46,002 nt of DNA from a virus, in the IMG/VR virus record IMGVR_UViG_3300028592_000026, positions 1 to 46,002 of that record. One strand, written 5' to 3'. Below the pieces are notes generated by a model. It was not told the DNA's origin, did not search any database, and saw nothing but the letters and a program-made list of their open reading frames with translations. This document shows, piece by piece, positions 36,602 to 45,658 of the stretch; position 1 is the stretch's first letter; each line of letters begins with the position of its first letter. Made by a program: the position numbers and the translations under genes.

Positions 36602-37392
36602 TACTTGGCGTCCTTCCCATCGCGCCCCTTCTTGGCGCAAAGGGTCCAGTCACCGCCGTCAGGCTTGCCGGCCGTTCCCTTGTTGGCGTGCCATAGCGAG
36701 CCGCCCCAAGTGACCGTGTCGCCTTCCTCGTAAGCCTGGCCATCCTGCCAGACACCGCGGTAGATCATGACCGGAAATGGGATTTGAAAAGCGTACTCGG
36801 TATCGCCCTTGTCGAAGCTGAAGCGCAGCGTGCGCCCATCCTCCATCAAGGTCAGGCCGATGTCCTCCGGCCCCATGCCGTGCTGACCATCCTTGCCGGG
36901 CTCACCGTCCTGCCCATCCTTGCCGACGACCTGGCCAAGCTCTTTCATGCGGCCATCGGTGAACGTCGCGACGAGCCCGCCGGTGCGATCAATCACCAGA
37001 TCAGCGATCCCAGCCCCATCCTTGCCCGGCTCGCCGTTGGTTGGCACCGGGATTTCAGCGACAGCCTTTGCGACGCCTTCCTCGATCAGGGGACGCACAT
37101 CGTCGAGAGTGATGCTCGTGCCATCCTTCGGCGCAGGGATCGCCTTCACCCGTTCCGACACAGCGCGTTCGACTAGTTCCCCAATGGCATCCATGTCTGG
37201 AGCGATGGGCTCCGGCGCGGCCGGAATATGCAGCTTCGAAACCTCACCCGCGACCATCGCGACGAAATCAGGCGTGTCCGCCTTGGCTTCCTCTAGCGCC
37301 GCAATACGTGCGAGCAGCGGGGCCGTCGCCGCCTCAACGTGCTGCTTTACGATGGCAGCCGTCGCTTCGGCGAGAGCCTTGGTGTCAAGCAT
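36601..37392 (-). CDS. Collagen-like head fibre/decoration protein
   Basis: 263 residues. An N-terminal coiled coil, two collagen-like GxY stretches (NGEPGKDGAG and GKDGQDGEPGKDGQHG) and a C-terminal carbohydrate-binding-like module (YRGVWQDGQAYEEGDTVTWG, LWHANKGTAGKPDGGDW). The module resembles chitin/polysaccharide-binding CBM5/12 domains. It lies between connector and portal genes, so it probably decorates the capsid or neck and binds surface glycans. Confidence 0.75.
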   Translation of the reverse strand: MLDTKALAEATAAIVKQHVEAATAPLLARIAALEEAKADTPDFVAMVAGEVSKLHIPAAPEPIAPDMDAIGELVERAVSERVKAIPAPKDGTSITLDDVRPLIEEGVAKAVAEIPVPTNGEPGKDGAGIADLVIDRTGGLVATFTDGRMKELGQVVGKDGQDGEPGKDGQHGMGPEDIGLTLMEDGRTLRFSFDKGDTEYAFQIPFPVMIYRGVWQDGQAYEEGDTVTWGGSLWHANKGTAGKPDGGDWTLCAKKGRDGKDAK

Positions 37393-38743
37393 TCAAGGCC
37401 TCCCGCAGATCTTTCTCGAAGAGGGCGAGCGCAGCACGGCGCGCTTCCTCATTGTCATTGGCGACTTCTTCAACCGGGGCCGGTGCCGGTGCGGCGGTGC
37501 CGAACGGGTCTTCCTGCGCATCCCGCTTCGCGAGGGCCGCGAGGCTGTAGTTTTGCTGCTGCAGATAAACAGCGTCACCACCCGCGGTGGGCTTCTTGTC
37601 GAGCTTGGCGCGCATCTCATCGATCTTCAGAATGCCGGCGCCCTCCTTCAGGACCTGCATCTGGGTCACGCTGTCCATGCGCAGCAAGTTGTCGATGTCG
37701 AACTCGGTGCCTAGCGTTTCACCAGTCGCCAAGCCCTCATCTAGGCATAGCTCGATCGCCTCAATCAGCACCTGAAGGCACTGCGAGTAATACTCGGTGT
37801 TGAGCGCCTGAACGTTGTTGTAACTGGGCAGATCGCCCACGCCGATCTTGTAGGGCGGAACGTGGTAGGTCGAGCAGATGACCTCGGCTGTCCACTTCAA
37901 CTGCTCAATCAACTGCGCGTCAGTCGATTTCATCGACATCGCTTCGTACTTCAGGCCATCGCCTAGAACCGCGACCTTGCCGGCGTTCGAACCACTGAAG
38001 TTCGCGTCCCAGTATTCCTTGAGCCGCACCGCGGTCTCGTCGCTGATCGCTTCTGGCGCTGTCAGGATACCACCGGGGCGAGCGCCGTTCTGGAACAGCT
38101 TCGTGCTGGCGTTCTGGATCGCGATGCCCTGCGTCGCTGCGAGCCCGTTAGCGAAGATCGGCGACAGCCCGACCAGCGGGTGGAAGAAGCAGTTGAACCG
38201 GTCGTGGATGATCTCGCGAGCGGGGACGACAATCTGCTCCCCCACGCCGCTCAGATTGTCCGCGCGCAGCTCGTAAAACACTTCACCGCTATCCGAGACC
38301 AGCGGCGTCACCAGATCCGGCGAAAGCACATAGAGACCAACGACGACGCCACGCCCATCCCTGCGCTTCAGGACGTAGGTGTTGCCGCGCTGGAGCTTTG
38401 ACAGCACCCAATTCTCGAAGAACTGAATCCGGTTCTGATATCCGTTCGGCTTCCGCAGTACAGGCGAATACGCTGGGTTCTTGACCTCGCTCCAGATGCC
38501 GTCGCTATCCTGCGCGACCAGCTTGACCCGAAGTTTTGAAATGTCGCTCGCGATCAGGGTTTGGCAGGCGAAGACGGCATGGTTTGCCAGCACGCTGTCC
38601 GGGCTAATCGGTGGGGCGTTCTGCTGCCAAGCGCCGGGGAAATATTCCCGAATGACTGGCCACCAGCCACCGCGCCCCTCGGCAACAGGGCTGAGGGCCT
38701 TTTTCTCTGCACCGCGGGAGATGGTGAAGCCGAACAACTGCAT
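37385..38743 (-). CDS. HK97-type portal protein
   Basis: 452 residues. FACQTLIASDISKLRVKLVA, FENWVLSKLQRGNTYVLKRR, EIIHDRFNCFFHPLVGLSPI, KLFQNGARPGGILTAPEAIS and VICSTYHVPPYKIGVGD are the classic blocks. The dodecameric ring admits DNA, anchors the motor and joins head to tail. It overlaps the decoration gene by 8 bp. Confidence 0.95.
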   Translation of the reverse strand: MQLFGFTISRGAEKKALSPVAEGRGGWWPVIREYFPGAWQQNAPPISPDSVLANHAVFACQTLIASDISKLRVKLVAQDSDGIWSEVKNPAYSPVLRKPNGYQNRIQFFENWVLSKLQRGNTYVLKRRDGRGVVVGLYVLSPDLVTPLVSDSGEVFYELRADNLSGVGEQIVVPAREIIHDRFNCFFHPLVGLSPIFANGLAATQGIAIQNASTKLFQNGARPGGILTAPEAISDETAVRLKEYWDANFSGSNAGKVAVLGDGLKYEAMSMKSTDAQLIEQLKWTAEVICSTYHVPPYKIGVGDLPSYNNVQALNTEYYSQCLQVLIEAIELCLDEGLATGETLGTEFDIDNLLRMDSVTQMQVLKEGAGILKIDEMRAKLDKKPTAGGDAVYLQQQNYSLAALAKRDAQEDPFGTAAPAPAPVEEVANDNEEARRAALALFEKDLREALNA

Positions 38744-39453
38744 CAGGCGGCCTCCCTCTCATTCGTGACGCGATAATTTGCTCGGACGAACTTGTTGATG
38801 TGAACGAGCGACCACGGCTTGAGCGTGCCGGGGAAGAACAGAACCCGCGGCTCGGTCTCGGTCCGCATCGGACGCGAGCCGTGCCAGTGCACCCCGTCCG
38901 CTTCGCTCCACGTCGCCTCGCCGTAACCGAGAATATGCGCGAGCCATGCCTGATCCGAGCCGGTGTATAGCTGCCCCGCTTCGATTGCTCCGTCCTGCGT
39001 GAACTTCTCGTACACCTGCGGCCTGCATCCAGCCGTCATCAGGATCATACTGCCATTGTACGGGCGGTTGGGGGCCGTCCCCTTGAAGATGACCAGATCA
39101 TCCGAGCGATCGAACAGCGGATCCAGCGGCCCACCAATCACCACGTCCAGATCCATGCACACGAACCGCTTGCCAAACATGGCGGCTGCATCGCGGCGGA
39201 ACATCGCGAGCCGGCGAAAGCAACTCGGTCGGCCATTGGCCCACCGCGGCGTCGTCACATCCTCAAACTCACCCGGCGGGGTGATGATCCTGACTTTCGG
39301 ATCAATGCCTCTAGGCATGTTGGTCACGCAGGCCAACTCGTGCGGCATCGCGAGATTGCGCGAGACCATCGAGGCCCAGATATTCACATGATCAGCGGTG
39401 TACGCGGTTCGGCCGTTCGGCTGCTTCCACAGCCAGGTCAGGATGGTAATCAC
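38743..39453 (-). CDS. GT-A-fold glycosyltransferase
   Basis: 236 residues. MITILTWLWKQPNGRTAYTA, CFRRLAMFRRDAAAMFGKRF then CMDLDVVIGG, with the DxD-type metal/sugar-nucleotide motif at 101-103, and YNGSMILMTAG and TGSDQAWLAHIL. Probably transfers a sugar onto a virion or host substrate. It is the last of four extra genes between the capsid and portal genes and is coupled to both sides (ATGA, TGATG). Confidence 0.8.
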   Translation of the reverse strand: MITILTWLWKQPNGRTAYTADHVNIWASMVSRNLAMPHELACVTNMPRGIDPKVRIITPPGEFEDVTTPRWANGRPSCFRRLAMFRRDAAAMFGKRFVCMDLDVVIGGPLDPLFDRSDDLVIFKGTAPNRPYNGSMILMTAGCRPQVYEKFTQDGAIEAGQLYTGSDQAWLAHILGYGEATWSEADGVHWHGSRPMRTETEPRVLFFPGTLKPWSLVHINKFVRANYRVTNEREAA

Positions 39454-40346
39454 GCGGCCTTGGCCATTTGCTTGAACAGCGGCGCATAGCGAACCACGAA
39501 GTCAGGCCGGTTTGTGCGCAGATATTCCCATTTCTTCGCGACCGCATCGTTAGTCATGACCGGACGAAGGCGCTCTACCGCCTCCCTTGGGTGACCCGAG
39601 TCGCACAGAAACATTGCCGCTCCGCACTGAAATAGCGGGGCTTTTTCTTCAGGTACGAATGAGGACCAATATTCCCATGCTTCGGCAATCTCTTCGGGTG
39701 ACCAGCGGTCAAGCGAGAGCGCTTTGAGTGAGACCTCCGACGCGTTCCATTGCGACTTGACCCGGAACACCAGCGTCGTCCCCGGCACCACCGCTTCGAC
39801 GAACTCGATGTGATGCCGAAGCCGATACAGGCACGCCGGAATTTCATAGCTCGGGAAGTGGCAGAAGTCCTGCCACGCCATGATCGCACCCGGCTGCAAT
39901 GCCTCCCGTAGTTCGGTCAGCACGGGCGAAATCTGAGGTACACGCTTTGGCGCATCGGTGATCAGGACGCCAATGGGGCCACCGCTCCATTGCAGGTCCT
40001 CAATCTGCCCCTGGTGAACCTCCACATGATCGATCAGCGGCCCGAGATTGGCCTTGAACTGCTGGAGGCTCGGCCCGATGGGGATCGCCCCACCGTGCTT
40101 GCCGTAGAACGCCTCGACCTTCCGCGCGTGCCCGGGTTTCGACAGGAACTTGTCATAGACCTGCACCTTGCGGTCAGCGCCAGAATCCCGAACGCCAGCC
40201 GCGATATAGGCCGTTGAAGCGCCTAACCACGCGCCGAACTCCACGATCGCGCCTTCACCAGCCTCCTTTGCTAGCCGATAGTATAACGACCGCTCGGCAT
40301 CGGTCGTCATTGCCGGAATAGGCTTTACGCCTTCGAGTGGGTGCAT
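39450..40346 (-). CDS. SAM-dependent methyltransferase (class I)
   Basis: 298 residues. GAIVEFGAWLGASTAYIAAG is the SAM-binding motif I, followed by VQVYDKF. VEVHQGQIEDLQWSGGPIGV and LQPGAIMAWQDFCHF complete a TylF/FkbM-like Rossmann methylase. Sugar O-methyltransferases of this kind accompany glycan synthesis, which fits the adjacent glycosyltransferase. The C-terminal 80 residues are helical. A 22-bp overlap joins it to the upstream gene. Confidence 0.8.
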   Translation of the reverse strand: MHPLEGVKPIPAMTTDAERSLYYRLAKEAGEGAIVEFGAWLGASTAYIAAGVRDSGADRKVQVYDKFLSKPGHARKVEAFYGKHGGAIPIGPSLQQFKANLGPLIDHVEVHQGQIEDLQWSGGPIGVLITDAPKRVPQISPVLTELREALQPGAIMAWQDFCHFPSYEIPACLYRLRHHIEFVEAVVPGTTLVFRVKSQWNASEVSLKALSLDRWSPEEIAEAWEYWSSFVPEEKAPLFQCGAAMFLCDSGHPREAVERLRPVMTNDAVAKKWEYLRTNRPDFVVRYAPLFKQMAKAA

Positions 40347-40807
40347 ACGACCTTTCCAGCAATCCGGTCCAAGCCCAACACCTGCGCCATGGCGAGGCGG
40401 TGGTTGCCCTGGTTCCCGATGAATACATTCCCGTCGCGGCCGATCAGAAAGGTGGGCAAAGGCCCTGCCTCCGCATCGAACCCGCGGCTTTTCATGTCCT
40501 CGAACATGCCGTCCACGCGGCTATAATATTGCTCGAGCAGCGCTCTCATTGACGCGCAGCCACGCACGCTCTCGCGCCGGCCAAGCCTCCCTGCGTAGGC
40601 GTGGCGGAACAGGTCCGTGTCTTCCCACGCCGCACCGCCGCGGTATCGCTGAGCAATCGCCCGGTGCTTGACGGCCTCCGCCAACGGGAAGCGTCGCGTG
40701 AGGTCCCAGTCACCACCGACAACGCCCTGAAGCCCATCAAGCGGCGATATCTTGAACCTGATCAGTTGCGGGGCGATCCATAACACCGACAACGATTTCG
40801 TCGCCAT
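40325..40807 (-). CDS. ParB/sulfiredoxin-like domain protein
   Basis: 160 residues; the start could be later (GTG 40786), since ATG 40807 overlaps the neighbour by 71 bp. LPTFLIGRDGNVFIGNQGNH and RLAMAQVLGLDRIAGKVVCT form a ParB-like core with the G-N-x-G-N-H-R motif found in ParB/Srx superfamily ATPases/nucleases. The N-terminal part (PQLIRFKISPLDGLQGVVGG) is unlike ParB. A nuclease, kinase or nucleotide-binding role is possible. Confidence 0.65.
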   Translation of the reverse strand: MATKSLSVLWIAPQLIRFKISPLDGLQGVVGGDWDLTRRFPLAEAVKHRAIAQRYRGGAAWEDTDLFRHAYAGRLGRRESVRGCASMRALLEQYYSRVDGMFEDMKSRGFDAEAGPLPTFLIGRDGNVFIGNQGNHRLAMAQVLGLDRIAGKVVCTHSKA

Positions 40808-41339
40808 CGGTCACTTCCTCGGCAATTCGATATCCATGGCGCTCAAGCAGGTCCCGCATACCCTCAAGCGAGGCGTAGCGGTTGAAATCCCCTAGCGGCT
40901 CATGCGGCGTGCCAGCGCGCCAGTTGTCGGCACGGTTGCGGTTGCCACAGAGAACCACGGTCGGAATGCGCTCGGCAATCTCCGCGAATACCGCATCAAT
41001 CGTCTCGCGCAGGTAATAGACCATCCGCACCGCCACGAGCGTGTCCTTGCCGTCCAGCAAAGCGATGCTGTCGCCGATCGACCCGTTGACGAACTCGACG
41101 CCTGCCACTCGCCACTTGCTGGCCAGTCTCAGCGCCTCAACGTGGCGTTCGCGGTTCTGCTCAACCGCGGTGACCTCCCTGCTCTCCTTGGCCATCAGCA
41201 GCGCAAGCACGCCCTCGGCTGAGCCGAGTTCGATCACATGTTCGCCAGTGACGAAGGGAAGGATGCGGGTGTACTTCTCTGGAACTTCGCCGCGGAAGAT
41301 CGCGGCCTGGTTCTTGCGGTAAGCGAGGCTCCCCGTCAC
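40737..41339 (-). CDS. Class I methyltransferase, second copy
   Basis: 200 residues. HVIELGSAEGVLALLMAKES is the SAM-binding motif I, then EVTAVEQNRERHVEALRLAS, FVNGSIGDSIALLDGKDTLV and VVLCGNRNRADNWRAG. A compact methylase unrelated in detail to the one at 39450. It is coupled to the capsid-side gene by ATGA. Substrate unknown. Confidence 0.78.
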   Translation of the reverse strand: MTGSLAYRKNQAAIFRGEVPEKYTRILPFVTGEHVIELGSAEGVLALLMAKESREVTAVEQNRERHVEALRLASKWRVAGVEFVNGSIGDSIALLDGKDTLVAVRMVYYLRETIDAVFAEIAERIPTVVLCGNRNRADNWRAGTPHEPLGDFNRYASLEGMRDLLERHGYRIAEEVTDGDEIVVGVMDRPATDQVQDIAA

Positions 41340-41626
41340 GCCGCTGCGATCTTCTCGCGCAGGGTAGCAGCATCCCAGCCGTTGAAGGGGTTCTTGCTCA
41401 GCTTCTCGCGGTACTCAGCCCGGAGTGCGGCCAGGTCGTCGCCAGTGCTGGACGGCGTCGGCGCATCGGCTTGAGCTATCTTGGCCCGCGGTGCCGTCTT
41501 CGTAGCGCGACCGAGCGCCAAGATAGCGCGTGCAGCAGGCCCTGAGAGGTACAGGGGCTCACCAGCGGTCAGCATGCGCGTTCCATAGCGCCTGCTCTTG
41601 GTGGCATAGACAGTGCGGTGGGCCAT
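41336..41626 (-). CDS. Small head protein
   Basis: 96 residues. MAHRTVYATKSRRYGTRMLT and AGEPLYLSGPAARAILALGR begin a basic domain; NGWDAATLREKIAAA ends it. Similar short basic proteins follow the capsid gene in related phages. Possible head-tail connector or decoration factor. Confidence 0.68.
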   Translation of the reverse strand: MAHRTVYATKSRRYGTRMLTAGEPLYLSGPAARAILALGRATKTAPRAKIAQADAPTPSSTGDDLAALRAEYREKLSKNPFNGWDAATLREKIAAA

Positions 41627-41638
41627 TCCCGTCTCCTT

Positions 41639-41668
41639 GAAAAAGGGCGGCGAGCCGAAGCCCGCCGC
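41639..41668 (-). terminator. Intrinsic terminator after the capsid gene
   Basis: On the minus strand a 9-bp stem (GCGGCGGGC/GCTCGCCGC, one G-U pair) with a TTCG loop is followed by CC and a run of five T. It starts 9 bp after the capsid stop. It should cut expression of downstream head genes relative to the capsid, which is needed in far higher amounts. Confidence 0.82.
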
Positions 41669-41677
41669 TCGTTACAC

Positions 41678-43123
41678 TCAGCTCAGGTCGTTGACCGGAC
41701 CGCCCCAAGCCACGCCAGTCAGGTACGCGACCGCAGAAGTGCGGCGACGTGCCCAGTTGATCGTGCGCTCGGCGAGGAAGCCGACGCTGTTGGTCTGCCA
41801 CAGCGAGACGGTCGAAGCAGCCGTTCCCGGCACCACGCCGATCGAGTCACCCGTCAGCGAGCTGTCGAGCATTTCGATTGAAGCCTCGCGGCTCATATCG
41901 AGGCGGATGCCGCCTTCGTCGGCCAGATACACATCGGCCGCGTTGATCATCGCCACCACACCAGCCGGGACATGCTCCGAGGTGATGACCGGGATGCCAA
42001 GCAGCATACCGCCGTTCATGCCGATGCCGTTGAACTCGCTCTGACCGAGCGCATTGACCATCATCGACAGCGCCAGCGCCGTGTCCGAGCGCATCACGAG
42101 AACACCGGTCGTCGGCGGGTTGTTCGCCGCAATGTACTCGTTCAGCAGCGAGCGGATGTCCGCGCGCACGTCGTCCGCATCACCCGTGCCCGACGCCGCG
42201 GCATGCGGGGCGCCATTGGTGATCGATGCCGGCGAAACGCCCGCGCTTGCGGTCTTGGCAGGATTGATGAAGTCGATGTCCAGACGGGCCTTGAGCGCCT
42301 CTGCGAGCTGGTCGCGCACGATCGCTTCGGCCGAAGGCGAGGAATCACGGATGACCTCATCGGTCAGCACCGCGATATTCGCGACCTTCAGCGGCTCCAG
42401 GGTCGTGCGGGCGAAGTCGAACGAGGTCAGAGGTTTTGCCTTGCCCTCGCCTACCCAGTAGCCCTCGCCGCCAGCCGTCTGGCTGATCAACGGAACTCGG
42501 AACGGAACTCGGCGCAGCGACGGAATGCCGTTCGTGCCGAACTTGCCGAGGATCGTCATCGGGCGCAGGAACGACACGAAGTCAGCGAAGGCCGAAGTCG
42601 TGTCGCCGACCAGATCCTCCGCCCAGCTTCCCGATTGGGTCGAGCCTGCAGGAACTTCCGCCTTCTCGATCGCCTGGAAACCGCGGTCTGCGAGGTTCTT
42701 CAGCGTGCCGAAGGCGTTGCTGTCCTCGCCATAACGGATGCCGGCGAGGCGAGCCGCGTCGTGGACGTTGCCCTTGGCCATGCCGAAGCATTTGACGAGG
42801 CGGGCAAAGCCAATGCCCGGATCCAGCTTGGGCTGGGTCTTGACCTGAATCTGTCCCTGACGGGTACCGGCGCCTTCATCGGCCTTCTGGCCAGCGACCG
42901 GCGTCAGCTTGGTCGTGTCGATCGACGTCTTCTCCATCGAGCGGAGACGCTTCAGGTGAGCGTCAATGGCCTCGACCTGCTCCTGGTTGTCGTCGAACTC
43001 TTCGGTCTGCGAGGCGTCGAGGGTCGAACCCTCACCCGCGGCCTTTTCCATGATGGTGGCATTGGCAGCCACCAGCGACGCGCGCTTCGTTTCGAAGGCG
43101 CTGATCTGCTCAGCGTAGTTCAT
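41678..43123 (-). CDS. HK97-type major capsid protein
   Basis: 481 residues. The N-terminal coiled-coil delta domain (EQISAFETKRASLVAANATI...VEAIDAHLKRLRSM) acts as internal scaffold and is removed by the protease. The HK97 fold follows: FADFVSFLRPMTILGKFGTN, LKVANIAVLTDEVIRDSSPS, LLNEYIAANNPPTTGVLVMR, RTINWARRRTSAVAYLTGVA. It forms the icosahedral shell. Confidence 0.95.
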   Translation of the reverse strand: MNYAEQISAFETKRASLVAANATIMEKAAGEGSTLDASQTEEFDDNQEQVEAIDAHLKRLRSMEKTSIDTTKLTPVAGQKADEGAGTRQGQIQVKTQPKLDPGIGFARLVKCFGMAKGNVHDAARLAGIRYGEDSNAFGTLKNLADRGFQAIEKAEVPAGSTQSGSWAEDLVGDTTSAFADFVSFLRPMTILGKFGTNGIPSLRRVPFRVPLISQTAGGEGYWVGEGKAKPLTSFDFARTTLEPLKVANIAVLTDEVIRDSSPSAEAIVRDQLAEALKARLDIDFINPAKTASAGVSPASITNGAPHAAASGTGDADDVRADIRSLLNEYIAANNPPTTGVLVMRSDTALALSMMVNALGQSEFNGIGMNGGMLLGIPVITSEHVPAGVVAMINAADVYLADEGGIRLDMSREASIEMLDSSLTGDSIGVVPGTAASTVSLWQTNSVGFLAERTINWARRRTSAVAYLTGVAWGGPVNDLS

Positions 43124-43179
43124 GATTGGGTTTCCATCTAAGGGAAGGTCGGCGCCTCCCGGCGCGAACCCGCGTTGGA

Positions 43180-43848
43180 CTAGTTCGAGAGGCGCTTGAT
43201 GTCGCGAATCACGAACGGCTTCGCCCTACCGCGGGCGGGGTCTTCCAGCTTCACGACGCGCACAGTCTTGCCAACCGCGGCGGGCGCATCGGGTTGCGGA
43301 ATTTCGGGTTCGGGAATACCGGCCTCTTGCCGCGCCTCCCGGTCAAGGGCTCTAATGGCGCGCAGCTCGGCATCGGCGCCATAGATCGATTTGAGTTCGG
43401 TGATCAGAGCCTGCGAGTTAGCCGGGATCGTCACCGCAGAAAGCTCAAACACCTCGGTCTCGCTGAACCGGATGCCGCCGCTGTCCATGAAACTGTACTC
43501 GATCGGGCGGAACCCCACGCTGACCGCACGAACAAGGCCGGTCTTGATCGAATCCCATGCCTCCTGAAGGCGATCCTTCAGAGTGACCGACTCCACGGTA
43601 TCGGGATGCGCGATCGACGCCTCGAACCCAATACCTTTGGCGGTCGGCTTATCGAACCTCACCGAACCGATCGGCTTGTCGTGCTGATGCTGCCAGAGGA
43701 ACGCCAATGGGTTGGTGAACTTCACACCCATGGGGTCGATGATATCTCCAACCCGATCAACGGTCGGGGTCGTTGCGATACCGCGGATGATCCGCTTTTC
43801 CTCGTCGATCGATTTGACCGACAGGACCGAATAGGCGCGGTTCTGCAT
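43180..43848 (-). CDS. HK97-type prohead protease (S78)
   Basis: 222 residues from ATG 43848; the frame is open upstream to 43935 over the terminase end. VDRVGDIIDPMG, FLWQHQHDKPIG with the catalytic His, and VRAVSVGFRP with the catalytic Ser (Ser110) are typical. It matures the prohead by cutting the capsid delta domain. An acidic/Pro tail is present. Confidence 0.92.
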   Translation of the reverse strand: MQNRAYSVLSVKSIDEEKRIIRGIATTPTVDRVGDIIDPMGVKFTNPLAFLWQHQHDKPIGSVRFDKPTAKGIGFEASIAHPDTVESVTLKDRLQEAWDSIKTGLVRAVSVGFRPIEYSFMDSGGIRFSETEVFELSAVTIPANSQALITELKSIYGADAELRAIRALDREARQEAGIPEPEIPQPDAPAAVGKTVRVVKLEDPARGRAKPFVIRDIKRLSN

Positions 43849-43861
43849 ATGAGCGGCCTCC

Positions 43862-45658
43862 TCAGCCGAATACGAGCATCTGATATTTCTTTGGGGCGAC
43901 GTCAGCCGCGGTCGCAGCTCCGATAGCCATCGCAAGCGCGATGGCTGCGTCGATCTTGTTTACCGACCGCGTTTTCGCCAGCCAGTGATTGCCCCATTTG
44001 TCTTCTTCGATGACCGCGGACATCATTGCCGAGATCAGCACCGGGTTGCGCTTCAAACGGATTCGACCCTCGAGCAGCGCGTCCTCAAGCAACCTTACCG
44101 AGCCAGGCATCCACATGCCTTCGCCGCCCGGTTCCAGAGGCTTGCCCTTCTTGAGGCCCCCTTGCGGATGCTCGGCAAAAGACAGGCTCAGACCCAATTC
44201 GTCGACGTCTTCCTCGAACCGCTTGAACGCGAACCGGTCATAGGCGACCAGTTGAACATCGAAGTCGCGGTCGTATTCGCTCAAGGTCTGCGCGACGTGC
44301 CGGTAGTTGATACTTTCCCCGGCTGGCGCATGGATATGCCGATCCCGCGCCCAAACTGCATAGGGCAGTTTATCCCGCAATTCCCGCGCCGCCAGCGTAT
44401 CCCCGGGCGTCCATGCCTCAACCCAGGCGTCAAACAGAGGTTTGTTGTTCGCGTCCGTACCGGTTCGAACAACCGCCCCTAACGCCGTGATGTCGCGGTT
44501 CTGTGAAAGGTCCAACCCGAGCCAAACCTGTTCGCCGTGATGCTTCGCAATATCGAAGTCCGCGATGCACGGCTCCAACGTCGCTCGAGTCATCCATGCG
44601 GTTTCAGCATCGGTCCAGATGCAGAAGTGAAGTCGCAAAATGCCGTTGAGTTGACCTGGTATCGCCTTCGCCTGCGCCACCGTCTCGCGCAGATACTCAT
44701 CGGTGATCGTCACCCCAAGCAGGGGGTTTGCTTTGATCCAGCACCCTTCGTCGCTGAGGGGGTCATCCCCCTCGTCCAAGGCGCAAACATAGCTGAAGGT
44801 GGTGTCGTCAATGATCTCGCCAAGGAATGTCGGGTCAGTGACCGCGTCAACGTTCCCCGCGGCAACCTTGACCGCGTGTTCGTGTTCCTCCCACGCGACC
44901 GAGTTACGATCGCTCCCGCTGTTCGTGATCATGAACAAGAGCGGCTCGCGGCGGAACTTGAAGCCGCGCTCCAGCATCTCAATAATCTTGCGGTCCGGAA
45001 GCTCGTGGACCTCGTCCGCTAGCACGAAATATGGACGCGGCCCCGATCCGGTCTTTCCCGTGTCCCGCGACACCGGCCGGAAGAAGCTGCCCGATGCGTG
45101 ATGTGCGATATTGAACTCGCGGCCCGGCCCGCCCGAAAACTCCAACCGCTTCGACAGCGCCGGCGCGGCCTTCACCATTTTCACCGCATCGGCGAAAAGA
45201 ATTCCCGCCTGTTCGCGCTTCGCAGCCGCCGCGTAGATCTGTGCGCCGGCCTCACCATCGGCGCAAAGACCCAGGATGCCAATGCCACCAGCGAGCGGAG
45301 ACTTACCGTTTCCCTTCCCCTGCTCGATATAAGCCCGACGAAACCGCCTTCGCCCATCCTCCCGCTTCCAACCGAACAGCGACCCGACGATGAACGCCTG
45401 ACTCGGGTCCAGCTCGAACGGCTTGCCCTCGAATTGCCCCTCGCTGAGCTTCAGGACGCTTTCGAAGAACCCGAACGCATACTCCGCGGCCTCATAATCG
45501 AACCGGATGCCATCCGTTCGATCAAGATCCGCCAGATGCCGCCGACAGGCATTGCGGACGTGCGGCCCCGCGATAATTTCGCCAGCAACGACCGCTTCCG
45601 CGTAAGCGCTAGTTCGGTCGCCCGAAATAGGTGTCAGCGGGATCGCTTTCGTCGCCAT
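43862..45658 (-). CDS. terL: Terminase large subunit
   Basis: 598 residues. The ATPase has EQGKGNGKS (Walker A, 112-120) and YFVLADEVHEL (Walker B, Asp-Glu at 215-216). The nuclease domain starts at LGLDLSQNRD and ends with KIDAAIALAMA. This Terminase_1-type motor translocates and cuts concatemers. Its start overlaps the small subunit by 50 bp. Confidence 0.95.
   Translation of the reverse strand: MATKAIPLTPISGDRTSAYAEAVVAGEIIAGPHVRNACRRHLADLDRTDGIRFDYEAAEYAFGFFESVLKLSEGQFEGKPFELDPSQAFIVGSLFGWKREDGRRRFRRAYIEQGKGNGKSPLAGGIGILGLCADGEAGAQIYAAAAKREQAGILFADAVKMVKAAPALSKRLEFSGGPGREFNIAHHASGSFFRPVSRDTGKTGSGPRPYFVLADEVHELPDRKIIEMLERGFKFRREPLLFMITNSGSDRNSVAWEEHEHAVKVAAGNVDAVTDPTFLGEIIDDTTFSYVCALDEGDDPLSDEGCWIKANPLLGVTITDEYLRETVAQAKAIPGQLNGILRLHFCIWTDAETAWMTRATLEPCIADFDIAKHHGEQVWLGLDLSQNRDITALGAVVRTGTDANNKPLFDAWVEAWTPGDTLAARELRDKLPYAVWARDRHIHAPAGESINYRHVAQTLSEYDRDFDVQLVAYDRFAFKRFEEDVDELGLSLSFAEHPQGGLKKGKPLEPGGEGMWMPGSVRLLEDALLEGRIRLKRNPVLISAMMSAVIEEDKWGNHWLAKTRSVNKIDAAIALAMAIGAATAADVAPKKYQMLVFG

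Noticed and set aside
41972-43141. 389-codon open frame opposite the capsid gene
   Set aside because: Arginine/histidine/leucine-rich shadow of a GC-rich capsid gene, with no ribosome-binding site or known motif.
43124-43179. GC-rich hairpin between capsid and protease genes
   Set aside because: Only a 5-bp perfect stem and no T-run; not convincing as a terminator.
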